Shown here piece by piece: positions 52,917 through 62,234 of a DNA stretch of 64,000 nt. This DNA is from SAR202 cluster bacterium AD-804-J14_MRT_500m (GTDB taxonomy: Bacteria; Chloroflexota; Dehalococcoidia; UBA3495; GCA-2712585). Positions within the stretch are counted from its first letter, which is position 1, and every line of letters begins with the position of its first letter. The translations under genes were made by a program, and so were the position numbers. The notes under the pieces are model-generated. The model was not told the DNA's origin. It saw nothing but the letters and a program-made list of their open reading frames with translations, and did not search any database. Where the stretch lies: NCBI GenBank assembly GCA_009391275.1, contig VEXF01000003.1, positions 1 through 64,000 of the forward strand, read 5' to 3'.

Positions 52917-54782
52917 ATGAGTTGTGGAGTATACGAAGGATCTCAAGTCCAATTCGAGGTCATTGAACACAAAAGCGTGATGGTATCGATGCGTGATGGT
53001 GCCCATTTGGCGACTGATATCTATCTGCCTGCAATTGATGGAAAAGTTGCAGACGGAACGTTTCCAGTGATCTTGGAGCGGACACCGTATGACAACGGCA
53101 ACCCCGAACTTACTGCTACTGGACGATATTTCGCTAAACGTGGGTATGTTTGTGTTTTGCAAGATGTCCGCGGCAGGGGCGAATCCGATGGTGATTGGAA
53201 AGGACTTGTTCTCTCAACTAACGAGGCAGACGATGGCTTCGATACATGCAAATGGGCGGTTGAACAACCTTGGTCGGACGGCCAGATTGGAACGATCGGT
53301 CTATCGTATACCGGTAGTACACAACATGCCCTAGCCGTAAGACGTCCGCCAGGACTGAAGGCTCAGTTTATCATGGATAGTGGGTATAACTATCATACCC
53401 ACACTATCCGCAGTGGAGGAGCTTTTGTACTAGGGGTGATGTTCCCATATGCTTTTCGGATGGCGATGGGTGGTAAAGAAGCTCGTAAAGATCCAGTGGT
53501 CGCCCAAGCTCTTAAATTAGCAGCCGATAACCTGACTGAGTATCTAAAATTCTTGCCTGTAAGCCGTGGGGATACAGCGCTGGCCCTGGCGCCCACTTAT
53601 GAGAACATGCTTTTCGCTCTTGCAACACATGCAGATTACGATGATCTTTGGAAAGATCCAGTTACGAATCTGCAGGAACATGTCGACGAATATCCCGATG
53701 TCCCGGTAATGAGCACTACCACATGGTATGGGCATCATCTATGGGCAAGTACGACCAGGTTTAACGATCTACATCAGCGAATGCGATCTCCCATCCGGCT
53801 CATCATAGGAACTTGGTTGCATAGTGTCACTGGCCTTGTAGACACATGGACGGGAGAAGTCGATTTTGGTATGGACGCTATGTTGGATAATCTTAACGAC
53901 CTAAGATTAAAGTGGTTTGATCAACATTTAAAAGGCATGCATACTGATGTCCTGAACGGTCCGCCAATAAGTATTTTCGTCATGGGGGGTGGGACCGGCC
54001 GCAAAAATGCTGCAGGACATATGGATCATGGGGGGTTCTGGCGCCATGAATACCGCTGGCCGCTAGATGGTACGACGTTCGATAACTACTACTTACATGG
54101 AGGCGGGGGTTTGCGCACTAGTGAGCCATCGCCAAATGTTCTCCCTAGTCGTTTCACGTTTGATCCTAAGGATCCTGTCCCAACGATTGGTGGAGGCGTA
54201 CAACCTCCACGTATCACCACTAATTTCATTGCTATAGGAGCGTATGACCAACGTGGTAGACCCGACTTAGCGGTTTGCAATGACACTATGCCGATAGCTC
54301 TGCGGCAAGACGTCTTAGTATTCGAGACGATGCCACTGGGAAATGATACCGAGGTCACCGGCCCAGTCGAAGTCAATCTGTGGGCAGCCTCATCGGCAAG
54401 TGATACTGATTTCACCGCAAAGTTAGTTGATGTGTATCCTCCTAATACTGATTACCCTGAAGGATTTGCGATGAATCTTTGCGATGGGATAATACGCGCT
54501 CGCTATCGTAACAGCCGGGAACGGCAAGAATTGTTGGAGAGTGGAAAGGTATATAGATTTAGGATAGATCTTCAAGGAACGGGTAACATTTTTCAAAAAG
54601 GGCATCGAATCCGACTAGAAATCTCGTCTAGCAATTTCCCTCACTATGATGTTAATCCGAATACAGGTGCACCACTTTGGGAATCTGCCGAAACGCATGT
54701 CGCTCATCAAGCCATATATCATGATAGTGATCATCCTTCCCACATAGTCCTGCCCGTTATCGTGAGTTCTGACGATCACTAG
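52917..54782 (+). CDS. CocE/NonD-family hydrolase
   Basis: The 621-residue protein has the alpha/beta hydrolase domain of the CocE/X-Pro dipeptidyl peptidase family. MVSMRDGAHLATDIYLP and RTPYDNGN are near the N-terminus; the nucleophile is in GLSYTGS. A C-terminal jelly-roll domain with GPVEVNLWAASSASDTDFTAKLVDVYP is also typical. It hydrolyses esters or amides. GAGG is about 9 bases upstream of ATG. It precedes the thioesterase-like gene by 17 bases, indicating an operon. Confidence 0.9.
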   Translation: MSCGVYEGSQVQFEVIEHKSVMVSMRDGAHLATDIYLPAIDGKVADGTFPVILERTPYDNGNPELTATGRYFAKRGYVCVLQDVRGRGESDGDWKGLVLSTNEADDGFDTCKWAVEQPWSDGQIGTIGLSYTGSTQHALAVRRPPGLKAQFIMDSGYNYHTHTIRSGGAFVLGVMFPYAFRMAMGGKEARKDPVVAQALKLAADNLTEYLKFLPVSRGDTALALAPTYENMLFALATHADYDDLWKDPVTNLQEHVDEYPDVPVMSTTTWYGHHLWASTTRFNDLHQRMRSPIRLIIGTWLHSVTGLVDTWTGEVDFGMDAMLDNLNDLRLKWFDQHLKGMHTDVLNGPPISIFVMGGGTGRKNAAGHMDHGGFWRHEYRWPLDGTTFDNYYLHGGGGLRTSEPSPNVLPSRFTFDPKDPVPTIGGGVQPPRITTNFIAIGAYDQRGRPDLAVCNDTMPIALRQDVLVFETMPLGNDTEVTGPVEVNLWAASSASDTDFTAKLVDVYPPNTDYPEGFAMNLCDGIIRARYRNSRERQELLESGKVYRFRIDLQGTGNIFQKGHRIRLEISSSNFPHYDVNPNTGAPLWESAETHVAHQAIYHDSDHPSHIVLPVIVSSDDH

Positions 54783-54799
54783 TTAAACCTTGCGTTAGA

Positions 54800-55192
54800 A
54801 TGAACAATAATTCAGATCAGTTGACCAGAAACGTCACTCCCGGTCTGGCCGGAGAAATGGCGACTATTGTGTCTGAAAAAAATCGTGCCCCGCATGTTCC
54901 AGTGTTCAGTACGCCCTCTTTGGTTGCCCTATTCGAAGGTGCGAGCGCGAGAGCTCTGGAAGGTTACCTCCCGCCTGGGTTCACCAGTGTAGGATTCGAA
55001 GTTAACATACGTCATTTAGGTCCAGCTCCGATCGGAGCCACAGTAAAAGCTACATCTGCGGTCTCGAGATTGGATGGGAAGAAAGTGTACTTTGTGGTAG
55101 AAGCGTGGTGTGGATCAAAAAAAATTGGAGACGGTACCCATAGTAGAGCACTCGTTCCAGAACGATTCGGTAATGATAAAAGACAGTTGTAG
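54800..55192 (+). CDS. hotdog thioesterase, fluoroacetyl-CoA-thioesterase-like
   Basis: The 130-residue single-hotdog-fold protein resembles FlK-type thioesterases. The catalytic residues T38, E46 and H72 have exactly the spacing of FlK T42, E50 and H76 (8 and 26 residues), in STPSLVALFEGAS and IRHLGPAPIG. The end matches GDGTHSRALVPERF. Its likely role is hydrolysing an acyl-CoA, perhaps a halo- or short-chain type. It follows CocE by 17 bases. No halogen-related gene is recognised close by, so substrate is open. Confidence 0.82.
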   Translation: MNNNSDQLTRNVTPGLAGEMATIVSEKNRAPHVPVFSTPSLVALFEGASARALEGYLPPGFTSVGFEVNIRHLGPAPIGATVKATSAVSRLDGKKVYFVVEAWCGSKKIGDGTHSRALVPERFGNDKRQL

Positions 55193-55357
55193 ATATTCAG
55201 CTGTGAAGGCGGTTGCATGGTTTGATTTATGAATCCGTATGGTGGTGGGGTAATCTATAAGGAGACCTAAGGTTAGCTAATGATAGATAACGTTTCGTAA
55301 AAGACATCTGAGCGTTATTGTTCATAACAGTATAATTTCTCTGTAGGAGGCGATCTA

Positions 55358-56158
55358 ATGGACCTTGAACTCACGGCAAGAACCGCTATAGTCACTGGCG
55401 GTAGTATGGGAATTGGCAAGGCAATAACCCGAGAACTTGCTTTGGAAGGGGTAGATGTTGTGATTGCGGCTCGAGGTTTGGAAGCGTTAACAGAAAGCGC
55501 TGCAGAAATTGCCGTCGAAACTGGACGACGCATTATTCCGATCCAAGTAGATACATCGGACGATAATAGTGTGAAACAGATGGTTGAACTTGCTTTATCT
55601 GAACTTGGACACGTTGATATCTTGGTCAATAACGCTGCATCCCCAGGGGGTCAGGGACCAGTTCCTTCCTTGGTAGAGATTACCAACGAAGCTTTTTGGG
55701 AAGATTTGAACGTAAAAGTAATGGGTTACATAAGGTGTGCTCGAGAGGTTATCCCTTCAATGAAAGAGCGAGGTTGGGGACGGATAATTAATATCAGTGG
55801 TATGGCGGCTCGTCAATCTGGGTCTACTATAGGAAGTATAAGGAACGTCTCAGTTGCTGCTATGACGAAAAATTTGGCAGATGAGCTTGGGCCTCATGGA
55901 ATCAATGTAACAGTAGTGCATCCCGGGCTTACTCGCACAGAGAAAACACCTGATGTTTTGGCCTGGCGATCTGGCGTACAGGGTAGTTCACCTGAGGAGG
56001 TAGAACACCAGATGACCCAGGCTAATTCGGTTCGTCGTTTTATAGATGCTCGGGAAATTGCGTATGTTGTCACTTTCCTTGCTTCTCCGAAGGCAAGTGC
56101 TATTACCGGAGACGCTGTAGCTGCTGGAGGTGGGGTAGGACGAGGTATTTATTATTAA
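55358..56158 (+). CDS. SDR-fold protein without catalytic Tyr/Lys
   Basis: The 266-residue protein has the SDR cofactor motif TGGSMGIG, NNAAS and the serine in NISGMAARQ (S147). The following YxxxK site is missing: the equivalent stretch reads GSIRNVSVAAMTK, so the Tyr and Lys positions are Gly/Ser and Asn/Val. The rest (LADELGPHGINVTVVHPG) is strongly SDR-like. It is therefore a divergent SDR with altered catalysis or a cofactor-binding pseudoenzyme. AGGAGG precedes ATG. Confidence 0.88.
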   Translation: MDLELTARTAIVTGGSMGIGKAITRELALEGVDVVIAARGLEALTESAAEIAVETGRRIIPIQVDTSDDNSVKQMVELALSELGHVDILVNNAASPGGQGPVPSLVEITNEAFWEDLNVKVMGYIRCAREVIPSMKERGWGRIINISGMAARQSGSTIGSIRNVSVAAMTKNLADELGPHGINVTVVHPGLTRTEKTPDVLAWRSGVQGSSPEEVEHQMTQANSVRRFIDAREIAYVVTFLASPKASAITGDAVAAGGGVGRGIYY

Positions 56159-56383
56159 AATTGAAAACTGGTGAAGCTTGATTCAGAGTGAATCTGGCTG
56201 TGCCCTGACCGCATGAGGTACGTGAACTATCTCTTCGCCAGATGCCTGACGTAGAAGTGTCCTTATGTCCTGGTTTATCTGCACTGGGTTATTGCCTATT
56301 TACGGTTAGAGGATGAAAAGTTTGTTCGTTTCCTAGCATGTCAAGGCGCACTAAACAAGGTCAATGATAAAGAGGGGATTGAC

Positions 56384-57334
56384 ATGGTTAATATTAATTC
56401 TGTGACTGGTATCTTGGATTCGACGAAGTTGGGATTTACCTTGCCACATGAGCATCTGGTAGATGCAGGTGCGGGCATATCTGACACCTATCCTGAGTTG
56501 GTAGACAGGGACAGAACTCAGGAGGATGCTATCGGAGATTTTACTCGAGCTAGGTCAGCTGGCATTGATACAGTGGTAGAAGTCTCGACATTAGATCTAG
56601 GACGCGACGTTAAACTGATGGAACAGATATCAAACATAACTGGGATGCAGATCGTATGCGCTACGGGTTCCTGGCTGGATATCCCACGTAGTTTTTGGGG
56701 CCGAACGCCGGAATTTATAGCTGATCTTTGGTCTAGGGAAATCGAGCAGGGAATCGATGGTACAGATATCAAGGCAGGAGTGATTAAGGTCGCTACAGAG
56801 GACCCTATTACTGAACATCAGGAACTTATGCTGCGAGCCGCAGCTCGCACCCATCATCGTACAGGTGTCCCTATAACAACACACACTCCACCTCTGACGA
56901 ATATAGGATTGGAGCAAATCAGAATTTTTGAACAGGAAGGAGTTTCGATCAACAACGTATATATCGGACATGTAAACAACACGATTAACCGGGATTATCA
57001 CGTTGCTATGATGGAAAAAGGGGCGTACTTAGGCTGGGATATAAATAATTCTTTGGGACGCCCACAACTCCCGTCGTGGCAGGATAGGACCGACTATCTC
57101 AAAATTTTACTGGATGATGGTTACGCCACCAAAATAATGATTTCACAGGACTGGAACGTAGTGCTCTCGCGTGTCAGCACCCCAGGATTTCCAACTCGAG
57201 AGCAAAATCCAGATGGTTACATCTGGAATATTAACAACCTAATACCACGTTTGATTGATTCAGGAACGCCGAAGTCGGTCATTTACACTATGACGAACGA
57301 TAATCCGCGCCGTTATTTTGAAGGTTGCATTTGA
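56384..57334 (+). CDS. phosphotriesterase-like (PTE) hydrolase
   Basis: The 316-residue TIM-barrel enzyme has the full binuclear-metal set of the PTE family: H22 and H24 in PHEHL, carboxylated-lysine candidate K135 in VIKVATE, H167 in TTHTPP, H196 in IGHVNN and D256 in SQDW. Family members are lactonases and phosphotriesterases. The usual GHxDDT motif reads GHVNNT, so the second shell differs. GAGGGG lies about 6 bases upstream of ATG. It could open a lactone made by Baeyer-Villiger-type LLM oxygenases (inference). Confidence 0.88.
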   Translation: MVNINSVTGILDSTKLGFTLPHEHLVDAGAGISDTYPELVDRDRTQEDAIGDFTRARSAGIDTVVEVSTLDLGRDVKLMEQISNITGMQIVCATGSWLDIPRSFWGRTPEFIADLWSREIEQGIDGTDIKAGVIKVATEDPITEHQELMLRAAARTHHRTGVPITTHTPPLTNIGLEQIRIFEQEGVSINNVYIGHVNNTINRDYHVAMMEKGAYLGWDINNSLGRPQLPSWQDRTDYLKILLDDGYATKIMISQDWNVVLSRVSTPGFPTREQNPDGYIWNINNLIPRLIDSGTPKSVIYTMTNDNPRRYFEGCI

Positions 57335-57551
57335 ATGATATGAACGAGGGTATCTATGAGATGTTTCGGACAGTTTTATGAACAATGGTAATTTATTGGC
57401 AACAGCTTGAGGGAAAAGTTGGAGGTTGGATAGAAAAATCTTGTAGGAACGATTTATCTATGAAATCATAGGGCTGTTTGAAGAACTATCTGGAAATACC
57501 TGTGTAGAATCAGTCTATCTTTACACCGAAATTTGAAGAAAGAAATCTGAA

Positions 57552-57959
57552 ATGACGCCAGACGAAATTCAATCTTTTCTATACGGCCCGCATATAGCTC
57601 ACATCGCAGTGATTCGTCGGGATGGGTCTCCTCATGTTACTCCGGTTTGGTATGAATATAATGGTCACAATATCTTGGTAATAGCTGAGAAAACAACTTT
57701 AAAAGTGAGATGCGTAAAGCGAGAGCCGCGTGTTTCGATTTCCATAGCTACTTCAGATGTGCCATACCGGTATGTTCAGGTTACCGGGTTCGCCGATGTT
57801 TCTGATCTGGGTGCAGAAGAAGCGCTGAGATCTATGTCCCTACGTTACAAAGGACCAGAGCTTGGTCCTCCTTATGTAGATCGAATCCTCGAAACCAGGG
57901 GACAGTTTGTCTTAATTACAATTAGTCCGGATCGAGTCATAGGATGGACAGAAGATTAG
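57552..57959 (+). CDS. PPOX-class F420/FMN-dependent protein
   Basis: The 135-residue split-barrel protein has the motifs IAHIAVIRRDGSPHVTPVWYEY near the N-terminus and TLKVRCVKREPRVSISIA, typical of PPOX-class proteins. Members bind F420 or FMN and reduce small molecules. GAAAGAAATCTGAA just before ATG is only weakly ribosome-like. It is convergent with the phosphatase-like gene and is one hint that coenzyme F420 is used in this genome. Confidence 0.83.
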   Translation: MTPDEIQSFLYGPHIAHIAVIRRDGSPHVTPVWYEYNGHNILVIAEKTTLKVRCVKREPRVSISIATSDVPYRYVQVTGFADVSDLGAEEALRSMSLRYKGPELGPPYVDRILETRGQFVLITISPDRVIGWTED

Positions 57960-57972
57960 CTTACTAACCAGG

Positions 57973-58410
57973 TCATTTTTCAGGGGATCCAAGCTTCGAT
58001 ACTATATGGCCAAGCGCAGCACCAGTCCGATCCCTGCCTGCACTGCAATGAACTATTATAGGTTTGTCCAGCCGGTTAAATTCATCCCATACTAAGTTCA
58101 ATTCGTCTGCGGAAAGAGGGGGAGTTTTATAATCTCTTGCATCTATGTGGGATACGGCGAGTCCTACTCTCTGATAGTAATGTAAGAGTGTTTCTTCAGG
58201 TAAACCGATCTCTTGATAGTACTTCAGTTGGCCGGAATCAATAATACAAAGTACGCTGCGAACCCCCATTGCCAGCACTTCTGTCGTCCATTGATGTACG
58301 GTTTCTATGGAAGGTCTATTCAGGGGATACCCGGGTCTTTGTGCCCTACCGATTACGCCTTCAATTACCCACTCTGGAGAATAAGACTCTGAGGAACTCT
58401 GAATAGTCAT
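57973..58410 (-). CDS. dual-specificity/tyrosine phosphatase-like protein
   Basis: The 145-residue protein has the phosphatase signature HCSAGRDRTGAA with catalytic C122 and R128 (the CX5R loop), and the PEW-GRAQRPGYPL N-terminus of small PTP-like enzymes. It starts 8 bases after the GMC oxidase stop on the same strand, so it is the third gene of the SMP-30/GMC/phosphatase operon. Such proteins remove phosphate from tyrosine, inositol or small molecules. Confidence 0.9.
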   Translation of the reverse strand: MTIQSSSESYSPEWVIEGVIGRAQRPGYPLNRPSIETVHQWTTEVLAMGVRSVLCIIDSGQLKYYQEIGLPEETLLHYYQRVGLAVSHIDARDYKTPPLSADELNLVWDEFNRLDKPIIVHCSAGRDRTGAALGHIVSKLGSPEK

Positions 58411-58418
58411 CGTATATA

Positions 58419-60020
58419 CTAGGCAAGTTCCTTGGTCATCTCTTCGGTCACGATGTTTTGCCCCTTGATCAGATCAGCGGTACGCTCCCCGATCATGATG
58501 GTTGTAGCGTTAGTGTTGGCCCGAATTACATCTGGCATTATTGAAGCGTCTGCTACCCTTAGACCTTGAAGGCCGTGTACTCTACCATATTGGTCAACTA
58601 CCGCCATGTCATCAGAAGATGGCCCCATTTTGCATGTGCCAGATTGATGATATGAAGTACTTGCTGTTTGCTTCAGCCAACTATCCAATGACCTGTCGTC
58701 AGATAGTTCTTCTTCTGTAGGTGTGATATACCCAGCCACGATGTCCTTGTATGCTTTATGCTTCAGTAATTCCTGAATTAACCTGACACCTTGCCTCAGT
58801 CGTGTTACATCGAATTCATCCTCTAGATAGCGGAACTCCATGTGAGGTGGAGTACGTTGGTCTGGTGATGTGATCGTAAGTTCTCCTGTGCTCTTAGCGA
58901 GATATAGGCCTGCCGAGATACCGACTCCAACTGGGGTCATGGTGTCACCACCACGTTTAATCGAAGTGGCAAATGATGTAGGACCTATGACGAGATCGTT
59001 TCGGATATTGGATCCTTCTGCGGTATGTGCCAAGCAGATTTGGTGTCGAGGTTTGTGGGGATCGAAATGGAATCCATCTTTGACAAATAATTCTACTACC
59101 ACCGTGATATGGTCTCGTAGGTTCTTTCCCACACCGGGTAGTTCGTGTATTAAAGGGATATCTAATTGTCTAAGTTGTTGAGATGGTCCGATTCCAGATA
59201 CCATTAGAAGTTGTGGTGACGCCACAGCCCCTGCGCTAACGATAATCTCTCCTGCTTCTATTGTCGTGACTTCACCTTTAGATTCAACTTCTACCGCGAC
59301 CGCACGGCGCCCAGAGAATAATATACGTTTTACTAGCGTATTAGCCTGAATTGTTAAATTGGACCGCCCTCTGTTCGGATTAAGATAACAGGTTGAAACA
59401 CTCATTCGCCGTCCGTCGACATTGTTTTCCACTCTGGGTGCGACGCCTGTGTATTCTGGATGATTCATATCAGCATGTTCTGGGAATCCCGAATCTGCCA
59501 TAGCTTCATATGAAGCAACCTGGAACGGCAACCAATCTTCTCGTTGGTGGCGACGGACTGGTATCGGTCCCGAGGTTCCATGATATTCGTCGTGGATATC
59601 AGCATCTGTTTCTAGTTTTCGAAAATAAGGTAAGACTTTGTTGTATGACCATTCAGTGTTACCGAGTTGGGCCCAGTTATCGTAGTCTTCTGGCGCGCCA
59701 CGCCAGAAATGAGGTCCAGGTCCGTTGTGTGAACTACAGCCTCCAATCACTTTCGCCCTGGGTACTAACATGGGCGTGTCTTTTCCCGAAGTAGCAATTC
59801 CAGTGTAACCCCAATCAAAGGGTGATTCTTTTCTAAAAGCGTAGTGTGTGTAACTGTGCTTTAACTCTTCTGGAAGTTCGTCGAATGTAGTGAAGTCCGG
59901 GCCCGCTTCTAACAGCAAAACGTTGTTATTTGGGTCTTCTGAAAGTCTGACCGCTAACACCGAACCCGCTGACCCTGATCCAATAACAATTTGGTCGTAT
60001 TTCACTTTTTCTTCTTTCAT
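58419..60020 (-). CDS. GMC-family FAD oxidoreductase
   Basis: The 533-residue flavoprotein begins IVIGSGSAGSVLAVRLSED (dinucleotide fold), has VIGGCSSHNGPG and EIIVSAGAVASPQLLMVSGIGP, and ends with active-site SYHQSGTCKMG and NTNATTIMIGERTA. It oxidises alcohols such as choline or other hydroxyl compounds; the C-terminal His is normal and the second residue is Asn. Its ATG overlaps the SMP-30 stop (ATGA). Confidence 0.93.
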   Translation of the reverse strand: MKEEKVKYDQIVIGSGSAGSVLAVRLSEDPNNNVLLLEAGPDFTTFDELPEELKHSYTHYAFRKESPFDWGYTGIATSGKDTPMLVPRAKVIGGCSSHNGPGPHFWRGAPEDYDNWAQLGNTEWSYNKVLPYFRKLETDADIHDEYHGTSGPIPVRRHQREDWLPFQVASYEAMADSGFPEHADMNHPEYTGVAPRVENNVDGRRMSVSTCYLNPNRGRSNLTIQANTLVKRILFSGRRAVAVEVESKGEVTTIEAGEIIVSAGAVASPQLLMVSGIGPSQQLRQLDIPLIHELPGVGKNLRDHITVVVELFVKDGFHFDPHKPRHQICLAHTAEGSNIRNDLVIGPTSFATSIKRGGDTMTPVGVGISAGLYLAKSTGELTITSPDQRTPPHMEFRYLEDEFDVTRLRQGVRLIQELLKHKAYKDIVAGYITPTEEELSDDRSLDSWLKQTASTSYHQSGTCKMGPSSDDMAVVDQYGRVHGLQGLRVADASIMPDVIRANTNATTIMIGERTADLIKGQNIVTEEMTKELA

Positions 60021-60910
60021 TGCGCTGGCACCGGGATACCAGGAATTTTCATTTGTATGCGTCCAAGCGAGTGATAGTTAGTGTAATAGAGTGTGGTCCA
60101 ATCCGGACCTCCCCACGCTAGATTAGTTGTTTGTGCCCCGGTTAGAACAATCCCTAGATGATTGCCATTTTTATCTGTTATCCAAATTCCTCCGGGACCA
60201 GTGCAATACACGTTGTCTTCGATATCTACTTTCATGCCATCCGGAAGCCCAGGAAGTGTTCCGGATTGTTCGCTGAATATTCTATCAGTATGTAATGAAA
60301 GGATACCGTTAGGCGCAACATTAAATGCGCGTATGTGCATTCTTCGAGAGTCATTGATGTATAAGATGCTCTCATCTGCAGAGAAAGCTAATCCATTAGG
60401 AACTATGAAATCTCGAACTAAACAATTAATTGTTCCTAAGTCACTCGAGACTCTGTAGACGCCAGCGAAATCTAGTTCAGATTCCACTCTTTCCATACCA
60501 GGATCCGTAAAATATATACTCCCATCAGATTTTACTACAACGTCGTTTGGCCGGTTCAATCGTCTACCATGATATCGATTGGCGACCACCGTCAGGCTTC
60601 CATCAGGATCTTGGCGTGTCACCCGTCGTGTACCGTGCTCGCAGGCTACGAGCCGTCCTTGACGGTCTCGAGTTAGACCGTTGGCATAATCTGTGGGCTG
60701 TTGGACCAACGTTACGCCTTCCGCATCTTTCCATTTCATCCGGCGATTGTTGCCTATGTCGCTAAATATTAGTTGGTTATCTTCATGCCACCATAGTGGT
60801 CCTTCTGCTGGACCTGCGTCTCCCCCGTAGCCACTTCCCAGTTCTTCAATGTCTTGGCTAGTTGACACTATGCGGTCTAGTTCCGGGGCTAGTTTTTCAA
60901 TCGGCACCAC
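60017..60910 (-). CDS. SMP-30/gluconolactonase-like protein
   Basis: The 297-residue six-bladed propeller shows the metal-binding positions of SMP-30 lactonases: Glu in AEGPLWW, Asn in RPNDVVVKSDG and Asp in GLPDGMKVDIED. It hydrolyses lactones such as gluconolactone. Two adjacent GTG codons are possible starts (60910 and 60907); GGAGG is 2 and 5 bases upstream, so 60907 may be real. It is the first gene of the operon with GMC oxidase, which could produce the lactone or aldehyde substrate. Confidence 0.9.
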   Translation of the reverse strand: MVPIEKLAPELDRIVSTSQDIEELGSGYGGDAGPAEGPLWWHEDNQLIFSDIGNNRRMKWKDAEGVTLVQQPTDYANGLTRDRQGRLVACEHGTRRVTRQDPDGSLTVVANRYHGRRLNRPNDVVVKSDGSIYFTDPGMERVESELDFAGVYRVSSDLGTINCLVRDFIVPNGLAFSADESILYINDSRRMHIRAFNVAPNGILSLHTDRIFSEQSGTLPGLPDGMKVDIEDNVYCTGPGGIWITDKNGNHLGIVLTGAQTTNLAWGGPDWTTLYYTNYHSLGRIQMKIPGIPVPAQ

Positions 60911-60980
60911 ATCCTCCTTGAGAGTAATTCTATATATGACTTTCAGCCTGTGTAATTGTTATGTAGTTGAACTCGAAGGT

Positions 60981-62114
60981 TTAGATCATCCTATATAATT
61001 TTCCGGTGTTGTCCCGGGTGAGTTTCCGACGTACCTTTTCTTCCAAGCTTCCTAGATCGTGCTCTATAACTTTCTGGGAATCTGGCCATACTCCATCGTG
61101 GTGTGGGTAATCTGAGCCCCAAATCACGTTGTCTTCTCCCACAAGATGAACGAACTCAGCTGCCGTGGACTCTTGTTGAAATGTGGTGAATCCTTGCCTG
61201 TGCCAAAATTCACTGGGCTTCATATCAAGCCCCACGGCTTGCATCTGGTCTTCGCTTTCTTCGTCTGCCCGTTGTAAAACGTAAGGTATCCAGCTAACCC
61301 CACACTCCCCTAAAACAAATCGAAATTGAGGATGTCTTTCCAATACTTGCGAGAATATCAAGCTAGTGAGGTATTCTGCTCCAGCTAGTTGAAAAAGAGT
61401 TATACGAGTTGCTGTGTATGCGAGGTTGTATTCTTTAGCCATATTTTCGTCAGTGGGAACACCGTCTAGTGTGAGTCCGACCGTGTGAAATGAAAGAGGT
61501 ACGTTGCATTCAGCTGATGCTTCCCATAGAGGATCCCAATCTCGATGCCATATGGGCTTTGGTAGGTTAGATACACCGAAGTCTGCTCCTTTTAGCCCCA
61601 TAGCTGCTGCCCTGCGCACTTCTTCGGCTGCGTTCTCAGGGCTATCGTTTGGAATACATGCCAAGCCTACAAACCTGCCAGGATAGGTAGAGCAAAAATC
61701 TACAAGCCAATCATTATAAATTCTGTATACCCACAGCAAGGATTCACGGTTTGGCATAACACTTCCCATCCCTAAGATGCCGTAGATTACGTCTGCGTCG
61801 ATTCCGTCCATACGAAGGTCTGCCAATCGAAGTTCTGGTGTCGCAGGATGTGGTCGCCCATCATAAAACCCAGCTTCGTACATCCGATCTATTTGAGGTG
61901 ATTTCCCCCTGGGTGGTGGCTGTAAACTTGCCAGGGCGCCGCCTGGAATTTTCCCTACATCTACACCTTCAACCATCCATCGGGGACCTTCTTCAGTTTC
62001 TGCTACCATAGGCATACGGCTTTTATATTCTTCGGGTGCATTGGAAACAAAAAGGTCATGGGGTAGCCAGGCCAAGTCGATATGTCCATCGCCTGAAATG
62101 ATGTTGTAGTCCAT
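60981..62114 (-). CDS. amidohydrolase-2 family protein
   Basis: The 377-residue metal-dependent hydrolase or decarboxylase has GDGHIDLAWLP (DxH motif), PLSFHTVGL, LGECGVSWIPY and WGSDYPHHDG, as in the ACMSD/hydrolase group. It is related to the gene at 12550-13662. AAGGAG precedes ATG by about 9 bases. It lies upstream of the SMP-30 operon on the same strand, 70 bases before it, and may belong to the same unit. Upstream are three 11-base direct repeats. Confidence 0.86.
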   Translation of the reverse strand: MDYNIISGDGHIDLAWLPHDLFVSNAPEEYKSRMPMVAETEEGPRWMVEGVDVGKIPGGALASLQPPPRGKSPQIDRMYEAGFYDGRPHPATPELRLADLRMDGIDADVIYGILGMGSVMPNRESLLWVYRIYNDWLVDFCSTYPGRFVGLACIPNDSPENAAEEVRRAAAMGLKGADFGVSNLPKPIWHRDWDPLWEASAECNVPLSFHTVGLTLDGVPTDENMAKEYNLAYTATRITLFQLAGAEYLTSLIFSQVLERHPQFRFVLGECGVSWIPYVLQRADEESEDQMQAVGLDMKPSEFWHRQGFTTFQQESTAAEFVHLVGEDNVIWGSDYPHHDGVWPDSQKVIEHDLGSLEEKVRRKLTRDNTGKLYRMI

Positions 62115-62139
62115 AATTATGTCTCCTTTTCCGGATGGT

Positions 62140-62172
62140 GTTAATCAATGGTTAATCAATGGTTAATCATGG
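62140..62172. repeat. three 11-base tandem direct repeats, operator-like
   Basis: GTTAATCAATG occurs at 62140-62150 and 62151-62161, followed by the related GTTAATCATGG at 62162-62172, 26-58 bases upstream of the amidohydrolase start. The 11-base period is about one helical turn, which would place binding sites on one face of the DNA. No regulator gene is adjacent. Confidence 0.55.
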
Positions 62173-62234
62173 TATGGACGGCGGTAACATACACCCTCGG
62201 TGAACACCTTTCAACCGTTATCTCCCTTTGTGGC

